This document shows positions 48,949-57,112 of a stretch of DNA of 64,000 nucleotides, piece by piece. Every line of letters starts with the position of its first letter. The first letter of the stretch is position 1. The notes under the pieces were generated by a model. It saw nothing but the letters and a program-made list of their open reading frames with translations, did not search any database and was not told the origin of the DNA. The stretch is from Actinomadura parmotrematis (GTDB lineage: Bacteria; Actinomycetota; Actinomycetes; Streptosporangiales; Streptosporangiaceae), in contig NZ_JAIBOA010000005.1 in assembly GCF_019458805.1 (NCBI RefSeq), forward strand, positions 124,001-188,000, written 5' to 3'. The translations under genes were made by a program, and so were the position numbers.

Positions 48949-50310
48949 ATGGTTGTCCCGCTGATGTCCGAGTCCACCGGCACCTCGGTGGCGACCGCCT
49001 CGGTCGCCGACACCCTGCGCGTAGGCGCCCAGGTGCTGGCGCCGACCGTCGCCAAGGGCATCCTGGCGCGCCGCCCCCGGGTGGTCGCGCTGGCCGAGAG
49101 GATGCAGGCCGACGCGCACGCGGGCCGCTACCTGCGGTCGCTGCGCGCCCGCTACGGGCCTGGGCCGCTGAAGCTGCGCGTCCCCGGGCGCCCGTTCGCG
49201 CTCGTGCTGTCGCCGCCGGACGTGCGGCGCGTCCTGGACGGGTCGCCCGAGCCGTTCGCGCTCGCCACCAAGGAGAAGCGCGCCGCGCTGGCGCACTTCC
49301 AGCCGCACGGCGTCCTGGCGTCCACCGGCGCCGAGCGGGCCGACCGGCGCGCCTTCAACGAGCGGGTGCTGGAGACGGGCCGGCCGGTGCACGACCACGC
49401 CGCGGCGTTCACCCGCAAGATCGACGAGGAGGCGGCGCGGCTCGTCGCGGCCGCCGGCGAGCGCGGCGAGCTGACCTGGGACGGCTTCCGGGTCGCCTGG
49501 TGGCGCGTGATCCGCCGGATCGTGCTGGGCGACGCCGCCCGCGACGACTCCGAGATCAGCGACCTGCTGACCCGGCTGCGGATGGACGCCAACTGGGCCT
49601 TCGCCCACCCGCGCCGCCGCCGGGTCCGCGAGCGGTTCGACCGCCGCCTCCAGGGCTACCTGGACCGCGCCGAGCCCGGGAGCCTCGCCGAGATGGTCGC
49701 CGCCGCGCCGAAGAGCGCCGTCACCGAGCCCGAGCAGCAGGTCCCGCAGTGGCTGTTCGCCTACGAGCCGGCCGGGATCGCCGCCTTCCGCGCCCTGGCG
49801 CTGCTGGCCGCCCACCCCGAGCACCGGGAGCGCGCCCACGCCGAGGCCGACGCCGGCGGCCCGGAGCTCCCGTTCCTGCGCGCGACGGTGCTGGAGTCGG
49901 TGCGGCTGTGGCCGACGACGCTGTCGATCCTGCGCGACACCAGCACCGACGTCGACTGGAACGGCACGGTCCTCGCGGCGGGCACCGGCCTGCTGATCCA
50001 CACCCCGTTCGTGAACCGCGACGAGGACAACCTGCCGTTCGCCGACGCGTTCGCGCCGCGCATCTGGTTCGACGGCACGGCGCAGGAGAGCGGGTCGGTC
50101 GTCCCGTTCAGCGCCGGGCCCGGCGAGTGCCCGGGCCGCGACCTGGTCCTGCTGACCACCACCCTTTTCATGGGCGCGCTGCTGCGCGCCTTCGACCTGC
50201 GCCAGGCGGCGGGCACGCCGCTGCGCCCCGACCGGCCGCTGCCCCGCACGTTCGGGCCCTTCCGCGTGCGGCTGGCGGTCCGCCCCCGTCCCGAGAGGAG
50301 CACCGAATGA
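48949..50310 (+). CDS. Cytochrome P450 with atypical I-helix
   Basis: A 453-residue P450. The ExxR pair is in ESVRLWPTTLS and the heme loop is FSAGPGECPG with the Cys ligand. The I-helix reads FAYEPAGIAAFRALALL, with no acid-alcohol pair where AGxDT is expected, so oxygen activation may differ (for example peroxide use). The start at 48949 has GAAGGAG upstream; an earlier in-frame ATG at 48895 is weaker. It overlaps the SDR that follows by 4 bases. Confidence 0.9.
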   Translation: MVVPLMSESTGTSVATASVADTLRVGAQVLAPTVAKGILARRPRVVALAERMQADAHAGRYLRSLRARYGPGPLKLRVPGRPFALVLSPPDVRRVLDGSPEPFALATKEKRAALAHFQPHGVLASTGAERADRRAFNERVLETGRPVHDHAAAFTRKIDEEAARLVAAAGERGELTWDGFRVAWWRVIRRIVLGDAARDDSEISDLLTRLRMDANWAFAHPRRRRVRERFDRRLQGYLDRAEPGSLAEMVAAAPKSAVTEPEQQVPQWLFAYEPAGIAAFRALALLAAHPEHRERAHAEADAGGPELPFLRATVLESVRLWPTTLSILRDTSTDVDWNGTVLAAGTGLLIHTPFVNRDEDNLPFADAFAPRIWFDGTAQESGSVVPFSAGPGECPGRDLVLLTTTLFMGALLRAFDLRQAAGTPLRPDRPLPRTFGPFRVRLAVRPRPERSTE

Positions 50311-51155
50311 ACGACACGCCCATGGATGACACGCCGGTGGACGGCACGCCGGCCGGTGACGCCCGGCCGCTGGCCGTCGTGACCGGAGCGTCGAGCGGCA
50401 TCGGCCGCGAGCTGGCGGGCGAGTTCGCCCGCCACGGGTTCGACGTCGTCATGGCCGCCGAGGACGCCGGCATCGTGGAGGCGGCGGCCGCGGTCGCCGC
50501 CGAGACCGGCGTCACCGCCCTTCCCGTCCGGGTCGACCTCGCCGCGTTCGACGGCGTCGAGGAGCTGCACGGCCGCGTCCAGGCGCTCGCCCGCACGCCC
50601 GCGGCGCTCGCCGTGAACGCCGGCATCGGCGTGAACGGCGACTTCGCCCGCGAGACCGGCCTCGACGACGAGCTGCGGCTGGTCAACCTGAATGTGACGT
50701 CCGCGGTCCACCTGGCCAAGCGGGTCCTGCCCGCGATGGTCGCGGCGAACGAGGGGCGGGTGCTGTTCACCTCCTCCGTCGCCGCGACGGGCCCCGGCCC
50801 CTACCAGGCGACCTACGCCGCGTCCAAGGCGTTCCTGCTGTCGTTCTCCGAGGCGCTGCGCCACGAGCTGCGCGACACCGGCGTCACGGTGACGGCGCTG
50901 ATGCCGGGGGCGACCGACACCGAGTTCTTCGACCGGGCCGGGATGCAGGACACCAAGCTCGGACGGTCCGGGGGCAAGGACGACCCGGCGAAGGTCGCCG
51001 AGCAGGGCTTCAAGGCCCTCATGGCCGGCAAGGACCACGTCGTCGCCGGGTCGTTCAAGAACAAGCTCCAGGCCGCGGCCGCCAAGGTGGCGCCGGAGAA
51101 GGCCAAGGCGAAGCTGCAGGGCAAGCTCACCGAGCCGGGTTCCGGTGACAGGTGA
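50307..51155 (+). CDS. SDR family NAD(P)-dependent oxidoreductase
   Basis: A 282-residue SDR: TGASSGIGRELAGEFARHG binds the cofactor, NAGIG follows, and the catalytic Ser/Tyr/Lys are in TSSVAA and YAASKAF. It has a Lys/Ala-rich C-terminal tail (KNKLQAAAAKVAPEKAKAKLQGK) that may contact membrane or acidic partners. The ATG overlaps the P450 stop. It probably oxidises the hydroxyl group the P450 makes. Confidence 0.92.
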   Translation: MNDTPMDDTPVDGTPAGDARPLAVVTGASSGIGRELAGEFARHGFDVVMAAEDAGIVEAAAAVAAETGVTALPVRVDLAAFDGVEELHGRVQALARTPAALAVNAGIGVNGDFARETGLDDELRLVNLNVTSAVHLAKRVLPAMVAANEGRVLFTSSVAATGPGPYQATYAASKAFLLSFSEALRHELRDTGVTVTALMPGATDTEFFDRAGMQDTKLGRSGGKDDPAKVAEQGFKALMAGKDHVVAGSFKNKLQAAAAKVAPEKAKAKLQGKLTEPGSGDR

Positions 51156-51230
51156 CCCGGTGACCCGGTGACCCGGTGGTAGCTTCCGGGCGGGCCCGCC
51201 CGGTCGGGGCGGGCCGGGGAGGGGAGCGCG

Positions 51231-51998
51231 ATGACCGGCACGATCACCGTCCGCACCGAGGGGCCGGTCACGCTGATCGGCATCGACCGGCCCGAGCGGC
51301 GCAACGCCGTGGACGGGCCGACCGCCGCGGCGCTCGCGGCGGCGTTCCGCGCCTTCGACGCCGACCCCGATGCCGCCGTCGCCGTCCTGTACGGCGAGGG
51401 CGGCACGTTCTGCGCGGGCGCGGACCTGCGCGCGCTCGGCACCGCCGACGGCAACCGCGCGGACCGCGGCGGGGACGGCCCGATGGGGCCGTCGCGGCTG
51501 CGGCTGTCCAAGCCGGTGATCGCGGCGGTGGAGGGCCACGCCGTGGCGGGCGGGCTGGAGCTGGCGGTCTGGGCCGACCTTCGGGTGGCCGCCGAGACGG
51601 CGGTGTTCGGGGTGTACTGCCGGCGCTGGGGCGTCCCGCTCATCGACGGCGGGACGGTGCGGCTGCCCCGGCTGATCGGGCAGAGCCACGCGCTGGACCT
51701 GATCCTGACGGGCCGGCCGGTGGACGCCGCCGAGGCGCTGCGGATCGGCCTGGCCAACCGGGTGGTGCCCGAGGGTCAGGCCGTCCGGGCGGCGGTGGAG
51801 CTGGCCGGGACGCTCGCCCGGTTCCCGCAGACCTGCCTGCGGCGCGACCGGGCGTCGGTGCTGGACCAGTGGGGCCTGGACGAGGAGGCCGCCATGGTGG
51901 CGGAGTTCCGCCACGGCGAGCACTCCCTCGCAGAGGCCCTGGAGGGGGCGGCCCGGTTCGCCTCCGGCGCGGGCCGCCACGGCTCCTTCGAGGGCTGA
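51231..51998 (+). CDS. Enoyl-CoA hydratase/isomerase (crotonase) family protein
   Basis: A 255-residue crotonase with RPERRNAVDG, the oxyanion segment GTFCAGADLRALG and VEGHAVAGGLELAVWADLRVAA. The residues that would be the hydratase Glu pair are not evident in VYCRRWGVPLIDGGT. GGGGAG precedes the ATG. It follows the SDR by 75 bases and may be in the same transcript. Confidence 0.9.
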   Translation: MTGTITVRTEGPVTLIGIDRPERRNAVDGPTAAALAAAFRAFDADPDAAVAVLYGEGGTFCAGADLRALGTADGNRADRGGDGPMGPSRLRLSKPVIAAVEGHAVAGGLELAVWADLRVAAETAVFGVYCRRWGVPLIDGGTVRLPRLIGQSHALDLILTGRPVDAAEALRIGLANRVVPEGQAVRAAVELAGTLARFPQTCLRRDRASVLDQWGLDEEAAMVAEFRHGEHSLAEALEGAARFASGAGRHGSFEG

Positions 51999-52003
51999 GC
52001 CGG

Positions 52004-53092
52004 TCAGGCCGCCCCGTCCAGGAGCTTGGTGAAGAAGGCGCGGACGTCCCCGGCGAACAGGTCGGGGACCTCCATCGCCGCGAAGTGGCCGCCGCGCTCG
52101 AACTCGCTCCAGTGCACGATGTTGTGGGCGCGCTCGGCGATCGGCCGCACCGACAGGACGATGTCGTGCTTGAAGACCGCGACGCCGACCGGGACGCGGG
52201 TCGGCGCGGCGCCGAAGCCGCTCTCCTTGGTGAGGCGCGCGGCCGACCCGGCGGTGGCGGTGAACCAGTACAGCGCGACGTCGGTGAGAATGCGGTCGTC
52301 GCCGATGTCGCTGGCGGGGTCGGGCCACTCGTGGAACTTCTCGGCGATCCAGGCGAGCTGCCCGACGGGCGAGTCGGTGAGGGCGTAGGCGACCGTCTGC
52401 GGGCGGGTGCCCTGGAGCACCTGGTAGCCGGGGCGGTTCGCGGCCATCGCCATGGTGGCGGCGAGCCGCTCGCGGTCCTCGGCGCCGAGGGCGCTCTCGT
52501 CGCCGGCCGAGGGCGTCGGCAGGTAGTTCAGGTGGACGCCGACGACGTGCTCGGGGGCGGCCGCGGCGAGGGCGCGGGCGATCCCGGCGCCCCAGTCGCC
52601 GCCCTGCGCGCCGTAGCGGTCGTAGCCGAGGCGCTCCATCAGCGCGGCGAAGGCGCGGGCGACGCGGTCCGCGCTCCAGCCGCGCTCGCGGGTCGGGCCG
52701 GCCGGGCCGAAGCCGGGGATGGAGGGGATGACCAGGTGGAAGTCGCGGGACAGGTCGTCGATGACGTCCAGGAACTCCAGGACCGAGCCGGGCCAGCCGT
52801 GCACGAGCAGCAGCGGCAGCGCGTCGGGCGCGGCGGCGCGGACGTGCAGGAAGTGCAGGCGCTGGCCGTCGATCTCGGTGGTGAACTGCGGGTGGCGGTT
52901 CAGCTCGGCCTCGTGGGCGCGCCAGTCGTAGCCGTGGCGCCAGCGGTCGGCCAGCGCGCGGACGCGGGCGAGGGGGATGCCGTAGTCCCAGCCGGCGCCC
53001 TCGACCTCGTCGGGCCAGCGGGTGCGGTCCAGGCGGGCGGCGAGGTCGTCCAGGTCGGCCTGGGGGACGTGCAGGCGGAAGGGAGTGATCAT
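52004..53092 (-). CDS. Epoxide hydrolase (N-terminal EHN domain type)
   Basis: A 362-residue alpha/beta-hydrolase epoxide hydrolase. Residues 1-85 are the EHN lid domain (TPFRLHVPQADLDDLAARLDRTRWP). HGWPGS at 98-103 forms the oxyanion hole, GGDWGAG holds the nucleophile Asp166, and the catalytic His is in GGHFAAME. The start at 53092 has TGGAG upstream; an in-frame extension to 53143 enters the operator region. It is divergent from a MarR gene that likely represses it. Confidence 0.93.
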   Translation of the reverse strand: MITPFRLHVPQADLDDLAARLDRTRWPDEVEGAGWDYGIPLARVRALADRWRHGYDWRAHEAELNRHPQFTTEIDGQRLHFLHVRAAAPDALPLLLVHGWPGSVLEFLDVIDDLSRDFHLVIPSIPGFGPAGPTRERGWSADRVARAFAALMERLGYDRYGAQGGDWGAGIARALAAAAPEHVVGVHLNYLPTPSAGDESALGAEDRERLAATMAMAANRPGYQVLQGTRPQTVAYALTDSPVGQLAWIAEKFHEWPDPASDIGDDRILTDVALYWFTATAGSAARLTKESGFGAAPTRVPVGVAVFKHDIVLSVRPIAERAHNIVHWSEFERGGHFAAMEVPDLFAGDVRAFFTKLLDGAA

Positions 53093-53106
53093 CGGGACTC
53101 CAGAAG

Positions 53107-53160
53107 TTGGCCGAACCAATGTTGGTGATGCCAACGTTAGCATTCGTTGGCGCGGCCAAC
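53107..53160. promoter_or_regulatory. Cluster of TTGGC inverted repeats between epoxide hydrolase and MarR
   Basis: Three inverted repeats lie in the 87-base gap: TTGG...CCAA (53107-53119), GTTGG-TGATG-CCAAC (53121-53135) and GTTGGC-GCG-GCCAAC (53146-53160). This layout fits MarR dimer operators controlling both divergent genes. Confidence 0.65.
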
Positions 53161-53179
53161 AAGTGGGTAGGGTGGGCGC

Positions 53180-53653
53180 ATGACGTCAGAGGACCGGCCG
53201 CTCACGCGGCTGCGGGAACTACCGACCTGGCTCGTCTCGCAGGTCGCCGGGCAGGGCCACCGGCTGCTCTCCGAGCGGCTCGCCGCGGCGGGCACGCGCG
53301 GCTACGACACCCGGCTGCTGGCCGCCCTGCTGGAGCACGGCCCGGCCAGCCAGGCCGAGCTCGGGCGGCGCACCGGCATCGACCGCAGCGACGTGGTCGC
53401 CTCGCTCAACGACCTGGCGGCGGCCGGCCTGGTGGAGCGCTCCCCCGATCCCGGCGACCGCCGCCGCAACATCGTCACCGTCACCGAGGACGGGCGGCGG
53501 GCGTTCGCGGGCTTCGCCCGGATCATCGACGGCGTCCAGGACGACCTGCTCTCCCCCCTGTCGGCCGCCGAGCGCGCGGAGCTGATCCGGCTGCTGTCGG
53601 CCCTGAACGAGCACCATGGCGCGAAGGCGCCTTGGCAGGGCGCTGGCGAATAG
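53180..53653 (+). CDS. MarR family transcriptional regulator
   Basis: A 157-residue MarR protein: YDTRLLAALLEHGPASQAELGRRTGIDRSDVVASLNDLAAAGLVER is the winged HTH and DPGDRRRNIVTVTEDG the wing. It probably binds the TTGGC repeats in its own promoter region and senses a substrate of the neighbouring epoxide hydrolase. Confidence 0.94.
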   Translation: MTSEDRPLTRLRELPTWLVSQVAGQGHRLLSERLAAAGTRGYDTRLLAALLEHGPASQAELGRRTGIDRSDVVASLNDLAAAGLVERSPDPGDRRRNIVTVTEDGRRAFAGFARIIDGVQDDLLSPLSAAERAELIRLLSALNEHHGAKAPWQGAGE

Positions 53654-53708
53654 CGGGGGTCCGGCAGAACCCCGGACGGGCAGGTTCCCCGGTGGAACGG
53701 GGGGCGCG

Positions 53709-55571
53709 ATGACGGACGTGCCGGAGGAGTACCTGCCGATCGGCGACCACGGTCTCATCGGGGACCTGCGCACGGCGGCGCTGGTCGGCCTGGACGGGCG
53801 CATCGACTGGTTCTGCGCGCCCCGCTTCGACTCCCCCAGCGTGTTCGGGGCGCTGCTGGACGCCGGGAAGGGCGGCGCGTGGGAGATGGCGCCGCGCTGC
53901 GAGCACGCCGAGCACCAGCAGTTCTACTTCCCCGACACCAACATCCTGATCACCCGTTTCCTCACCGAGGACGGCATGATCGAGGTGCAGGACTTCATGC
54001 CGGTCCTGAAGGAGCGCGACCCCGACCACCGGCAGCGGCTGGTGCGGCGCGTCGTCGGCGTCCGCGGCACGATGCGGGTGCGGACGCGCGTCGCGCCGCG
54101 CCTGAACTACGCGCGCGACCCGCACCGGCTGGAGCTGCTGCCCGGCGGCGCGCGCTTCACCGGCCCCGCCCTGACGCTGTCGCTGCGCAGCACCGTGGAC
54201 CTGGCGGCCGACGGCGGCGACGCGACCGGCGAGTTCGAGATCTCCGAGGGCCGCACCGAGCTGTTCGTCCTGGAGGCGACACCGGGCGGCGCCCCGGCGG
54301 ACGCCCCGGCGGGCGGTGATCTGGACGGCGACCTGGACGGCGCGGACTCCGAGCGGCTGTTCGACGCCACGGCGGCGTTCTGGCGACGCTGGCTGGCGGG
54401 CTCGTCCTACACCGGCCGCTGGCGCGAGACGGTGCACCGCTCGGCGCTCACGCTGAAGCTGCTCACCCACGAGCCGACCGGCGCCGTCGTCGCGGCGCCG
54501 ACGCTCGGGCTGCCCGAGCACTTGGGCGGGGAGCGCAACTGGGACTACCGCTACGTGTGGATCCGGGACGCGGCGTTCTCGCTGTACGCGCTGCTGCGGC
54601 TCGGCTTCACCGCCGAGGCCGAGGCGTTCGTGGACTGGCTGGCGCGCTGCCTGCGGCGGGCCGGGGACGGAGCGAAGGGGCCGCTGCGCGTCATGTACTC
54701 CATCGACGGCGACGCCGACCTGCCCGAGGAGGAGCTCGGCCACCTGGAGGGCTACCGGGGGTCGCGGCCGGTGCGGATCGGCAACGGCGCGACGGGCCAG
54801 CTGCAGCTCGACGTCTACGGCGAGCTCGTCGACTCGGTGTACCTGTTCGACAAGCACGGCACCGGCATCTCGCACGAGACCTGGTCGGACCTGTCGGCCG
54901 TGCTGGGGTGGCTGCTGGACCACTGGGACCAGCCCGACGAGGGCGTCTGGGAGACCCGCGCGGGGCGCCAGGACCACACCTACTCGCGGTTGATGTGCTG
55001 GGTCGCGGTCGAGCGGATGGTGCGGGTGGCGCGCCGGCGCGGGCTGCCCGCCGACCTGACGCGCTGGACGAGCGTCCGCGACCGGATCTACCGCCAGATC
55101 ATGGAGCGCGGCTGGGACGCCGAGCGCGGCACGTTCGTGCAGCGCCTGGCGCCCGATGACGGCGCGGCGCCCGCGCCGGTGCTGGACGCCTCGCTGCTGC
55201 TGATGCCGATGGTGAAGTTCCTGGCGCCGCACGATCCGCGCTTCCTCGGCACGCTCGCCGCGATCGGCGCGGAGCTGGTGACCGACAGCCTGGTGTTCCG
55301 CTACGACCCGGCGATGAGCCCCGACGGCCTGGCCGGCGCGGAGGGCACGTTCTCGATCTGCTCGTTCTGGTGGGCGGAGGCGCTGGCGCGGGCCGGGCGC
55401 GTCGAGGAGGGGCGGGTGGCGCTGGAGAAGACCTTCACCTACGCCAACCACCTCGGCCTGTACGCCGAGCAGATCGGCCCGACCGGCGACCAGCTGGGCA
55501 ACTTCCCGCAGGCGTTCACCCATCTGGCGCTGATCAGCGCGGCCGTCAACCTGGACCGGACGCTCGGCTGA
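53709..55571 (+). CDS. Glycoside hydrolase family 15 protein (glucoamylase/trehalase-like)
   Basis: A 620-residue GH15 enzyme. The N-terminal beta domain begins YLPIGDHGLIGDLRTAALVGLDGRIDWFCAPRFDSPSVF; the catalytic alpha barrel has WDYRYVWIRDAAFSLYALLRLG and EGTFSICSFWWAEAL. In actinobacteria relatives are glucoamylases or trehalases. It is cytoplasmic by lack of a signal peptide. Its stop codon abuts the stop of the converging gene with no base between (TGATCA). Confidence 0.94.
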   Translation: MTDVPEEYLPIGDHGLIGDLRTAALVGLDGRIDWFCAPRFDSPSVFGALLDAGKGGAWEMAPRCEHAEHQQFYFPDTNILITRFLTEDGMIEVQDFMPVLKERDPDHRQRLVRRVVGVRGTMRVRTRVAPRLNYARDPHRLELLPGGARFTGPALTLSLRSTVDLAADGGDATGEFEISEGRTELFVLEATPGGAPADAPAGGDLDGDLDGADSERLFDATAAFWRRWLAGSSYTGRWRETVHRSALTLKLLTHEPTGAVVAAPTLGLPEHLGGERNWDYRYVWIRDAAFSLYALLRLGFTAEAEAFVDWLARCLRRAGDGAKGPLRVMYSIDGDADLPEEELGHLEGYRGSRPVRIGNGATGQLQLDVYGELVDSVYLFDKHGTGISHETWSDLSAVLGWLLDHWDQPDEGVWETRAGRQDHTYSRLMCWVAVERMVRVARRRGLPADLTRWTSVRDRIYRQIMERGWDAERGTFVQRLAPDDGAAPAPVLDASLLLMPMVKFLAPHDPRFLGTLAAIGAELVTDSLVFRYDPAMSPDGLAGAEGTFSICSFWWAEALARAGRVEEGRVALEKTFTYANHLGLYAEQIGPTGDQLGNFPQAFTHLALISAAVNLDRTLG

Positions 55572-56204
55572 TCACCGCGGGCCGGTGACGAGCGCGGGGT
55601 GGCGCGGGTCGTCGACCCGGACCGGCACGTCGGCGGCGTCCTCGGGGCCGGTCTCGGCGCGGTAGCGGTCGTAGGCGGGCAGCGTCCAGGCCAGGTCGGG
55701 GGCGGTGCGGCGGGCCAGGGCGGCGGGCGAGAGCGCGAGGTGGACGGTCAGGTCGAAGGGCAGGCCGCGGCCGAGCAGCAGGGCGCCGTCGACCAGGACG
55801 ACGCCGCCGGGCGGCAGCGTGCGGTAGGGCGCGCGGGTGGCGCGGTCGGCGGCGGCGTCCCGCAGGCTGGGCAGGAAGCGGCCGCTGCCGCCGGGCTCCA
55901 GCGGGGCGAGCACCTCGCGGGTGAGGGCGCCGGTGTCGAGCCAGAGGTCGTGGAAGGCGTCGGGGTCGCGGCGGCCGTGCTCGTAGCGCAGCGACGCCGG
56001 GCGCAGGAAGCCGCCGGCGGGCACGCGGACGGCGGGGCGGCCGAGCACGCGCAGCGGGTCCACCAGGGCGTCGGCCAGGTCGCCGGGGGACGCGGCGGGG
56101 GCGCCGTCGATCGCGACGCGCACCCACCGGTCGCGGGGCGCGGCGGCGATGCGGTCGCCGATCTCGGCGACCAGCGCCTCGGGTGTGATCGGCCTGACCT
56201 GCAT
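55572..56204 (-). CDS. Uridine kinase-like protein without a P-loop
   Basis: A 210-residue protein similar to actinobacterial uridine/nucleoside kinases (WVRVAIDG, GGFLRP, DGALLLGRGLPFDLTVHL). The Walker A position reads GAPAASPGDL, lacking the Gly-Lys-Ser/Thr needed for ATP. Two Arg residues after LSPAALARR remain. It may be an inactive homologue or use a different mechanism. Confidence 0.8.
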   Translation of the reverse strand: MQVRPITPEALVAEIGDRIAAAPRDRWVRVAIDGAPAASPGDLADALVDPLRVLGRPAVRVPAGGFLRPASLRYEHGRRDPDAFHDLWLDTGALTREVLAPLEPGGSGRFLPSLRDAAADRATRAPYRTLPPGGVVLVDGALLLGRGLPFDLTVHLALSPAALARRTAPDLAWTLPAYDRYRAETGPEDAADVPVRVDDPRHPALVTGPR

Positions 56205-56326
56205 CGCCCCCCACGGTAGCGGCCCCGGCCGCGCTGATCGCGGCGCGGGCGGGGCCGGGCGACAGGGCGGCCCGAGGGCCGGAAAACCGGTTGGCCGGCG
56301 GAGGCGCGCTTCGCTACAACCGGTAC

Positions 56327-57112
56327 ATGTTGCGCAAATATCCGCGCACCCGGCATCTGCAGGGTTCCCGGTTGCAGACGGGCGACCACGATCTGGCGGC
56401 GGTGCCGTTCGCCGAGATCGCCGGGCGGTTCCTGGTCGTGGAGGAGAAGCTGGACGGCGCCAACTGCGGCGTCAGCTTCGACGCCGGCGGGCAGCTGCTG
56501 CTGCAGAGCCGGGGCCACTACCTGACGGGCGGGCCGCGCGAGAAGCAGTTCGCGCCGCTGAAGGCGTGGGCGGCGTCGGTGCAGCACCTGCTGTGGCCAC
56601 GGCTGGGCGAGCGGTACGTGATGTACGGCGAGTGGCTGTACGCCAAGCACACCGTCTTCTACGACGCCCTCCCCCACTACTTCTGCGAGTTCGACGTGCT
56701 GGACCGGGCCGAGGGGGCGTTCCTGTCGACGGCGCGGCGCCGCGAGCTGCTGGCGGGCGCGCCGGTGGTGCCGGTGCCGGTCCTGCACGAGGGCCCGCTG
56801 GCGAACGTGCGGGAGCTGACGTCGCTGGTGGGGCCGTCGACGTGCCGGACGCCCGCGTGGCGGGAGGCGCTGCGCGCGGCGGCGGTCGCGGGCGGCGCCG
56901 ACCCCGACCGGGTGGCGGCCGAGACCGACGCGCACGAGGAGATGGAGGGCCTCTACATCAAGGTCGAGGAGGGGGGCCGCACCGTGGACCGCTTCAAGTG
57001 GGTGCGCGCCAGCTTCCTCAACACGATCGCCGACGCGGGGACGCACTGGCAGGACCGTCCGCTGGTCGCCAACGGCCTCGCCGATCCGGAGGTGCTGTAT
57101 GCGGGCGGCTGA
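56327..57112 (+). CDS. RNA ligase, Rnl2-like nucleotidyltransferase
   Basis: A 261-residue RNA ligase family protein. The nucleotidyl-lysine motif EKLDGAN has Lys41 as the AMP-accepting residue; later motifs are YGEWLYAKH (about 100-108), EFDVLD (121-126), EGLYIKVE and FKWVR. It seals broken RNA ends. ATG 56327 gives the family N-terminus MLRKYPRT; the frame is open to 56291. Its end overlaps the HD/kinase gene by 14 bases, forming an RNA repair operon. Confidence 0.9.
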   Translation: MLRKYPRTRHLQGSRLQTGDHDLAAVPFAEIAGRFLVVEEKLDGANCGVSFDAGGQLLLQSRGHYLTGGPREKQFAPLKAWAASVQHLLWPRLGERYVMYGEWLYAKHTVFYDALPHYFCEFDVLDRAEGAFLSTARRRELLAGAPVVPVPVLHEGPLANVRELTSLVGPSTCRTPAWREALRAAAVAGGADPDRVAAETDAHEEMEGLYIKVEEGGRTVDRFKWVRASFLNTIADAGTHWQDRPLVANGLADPEVLYAGG

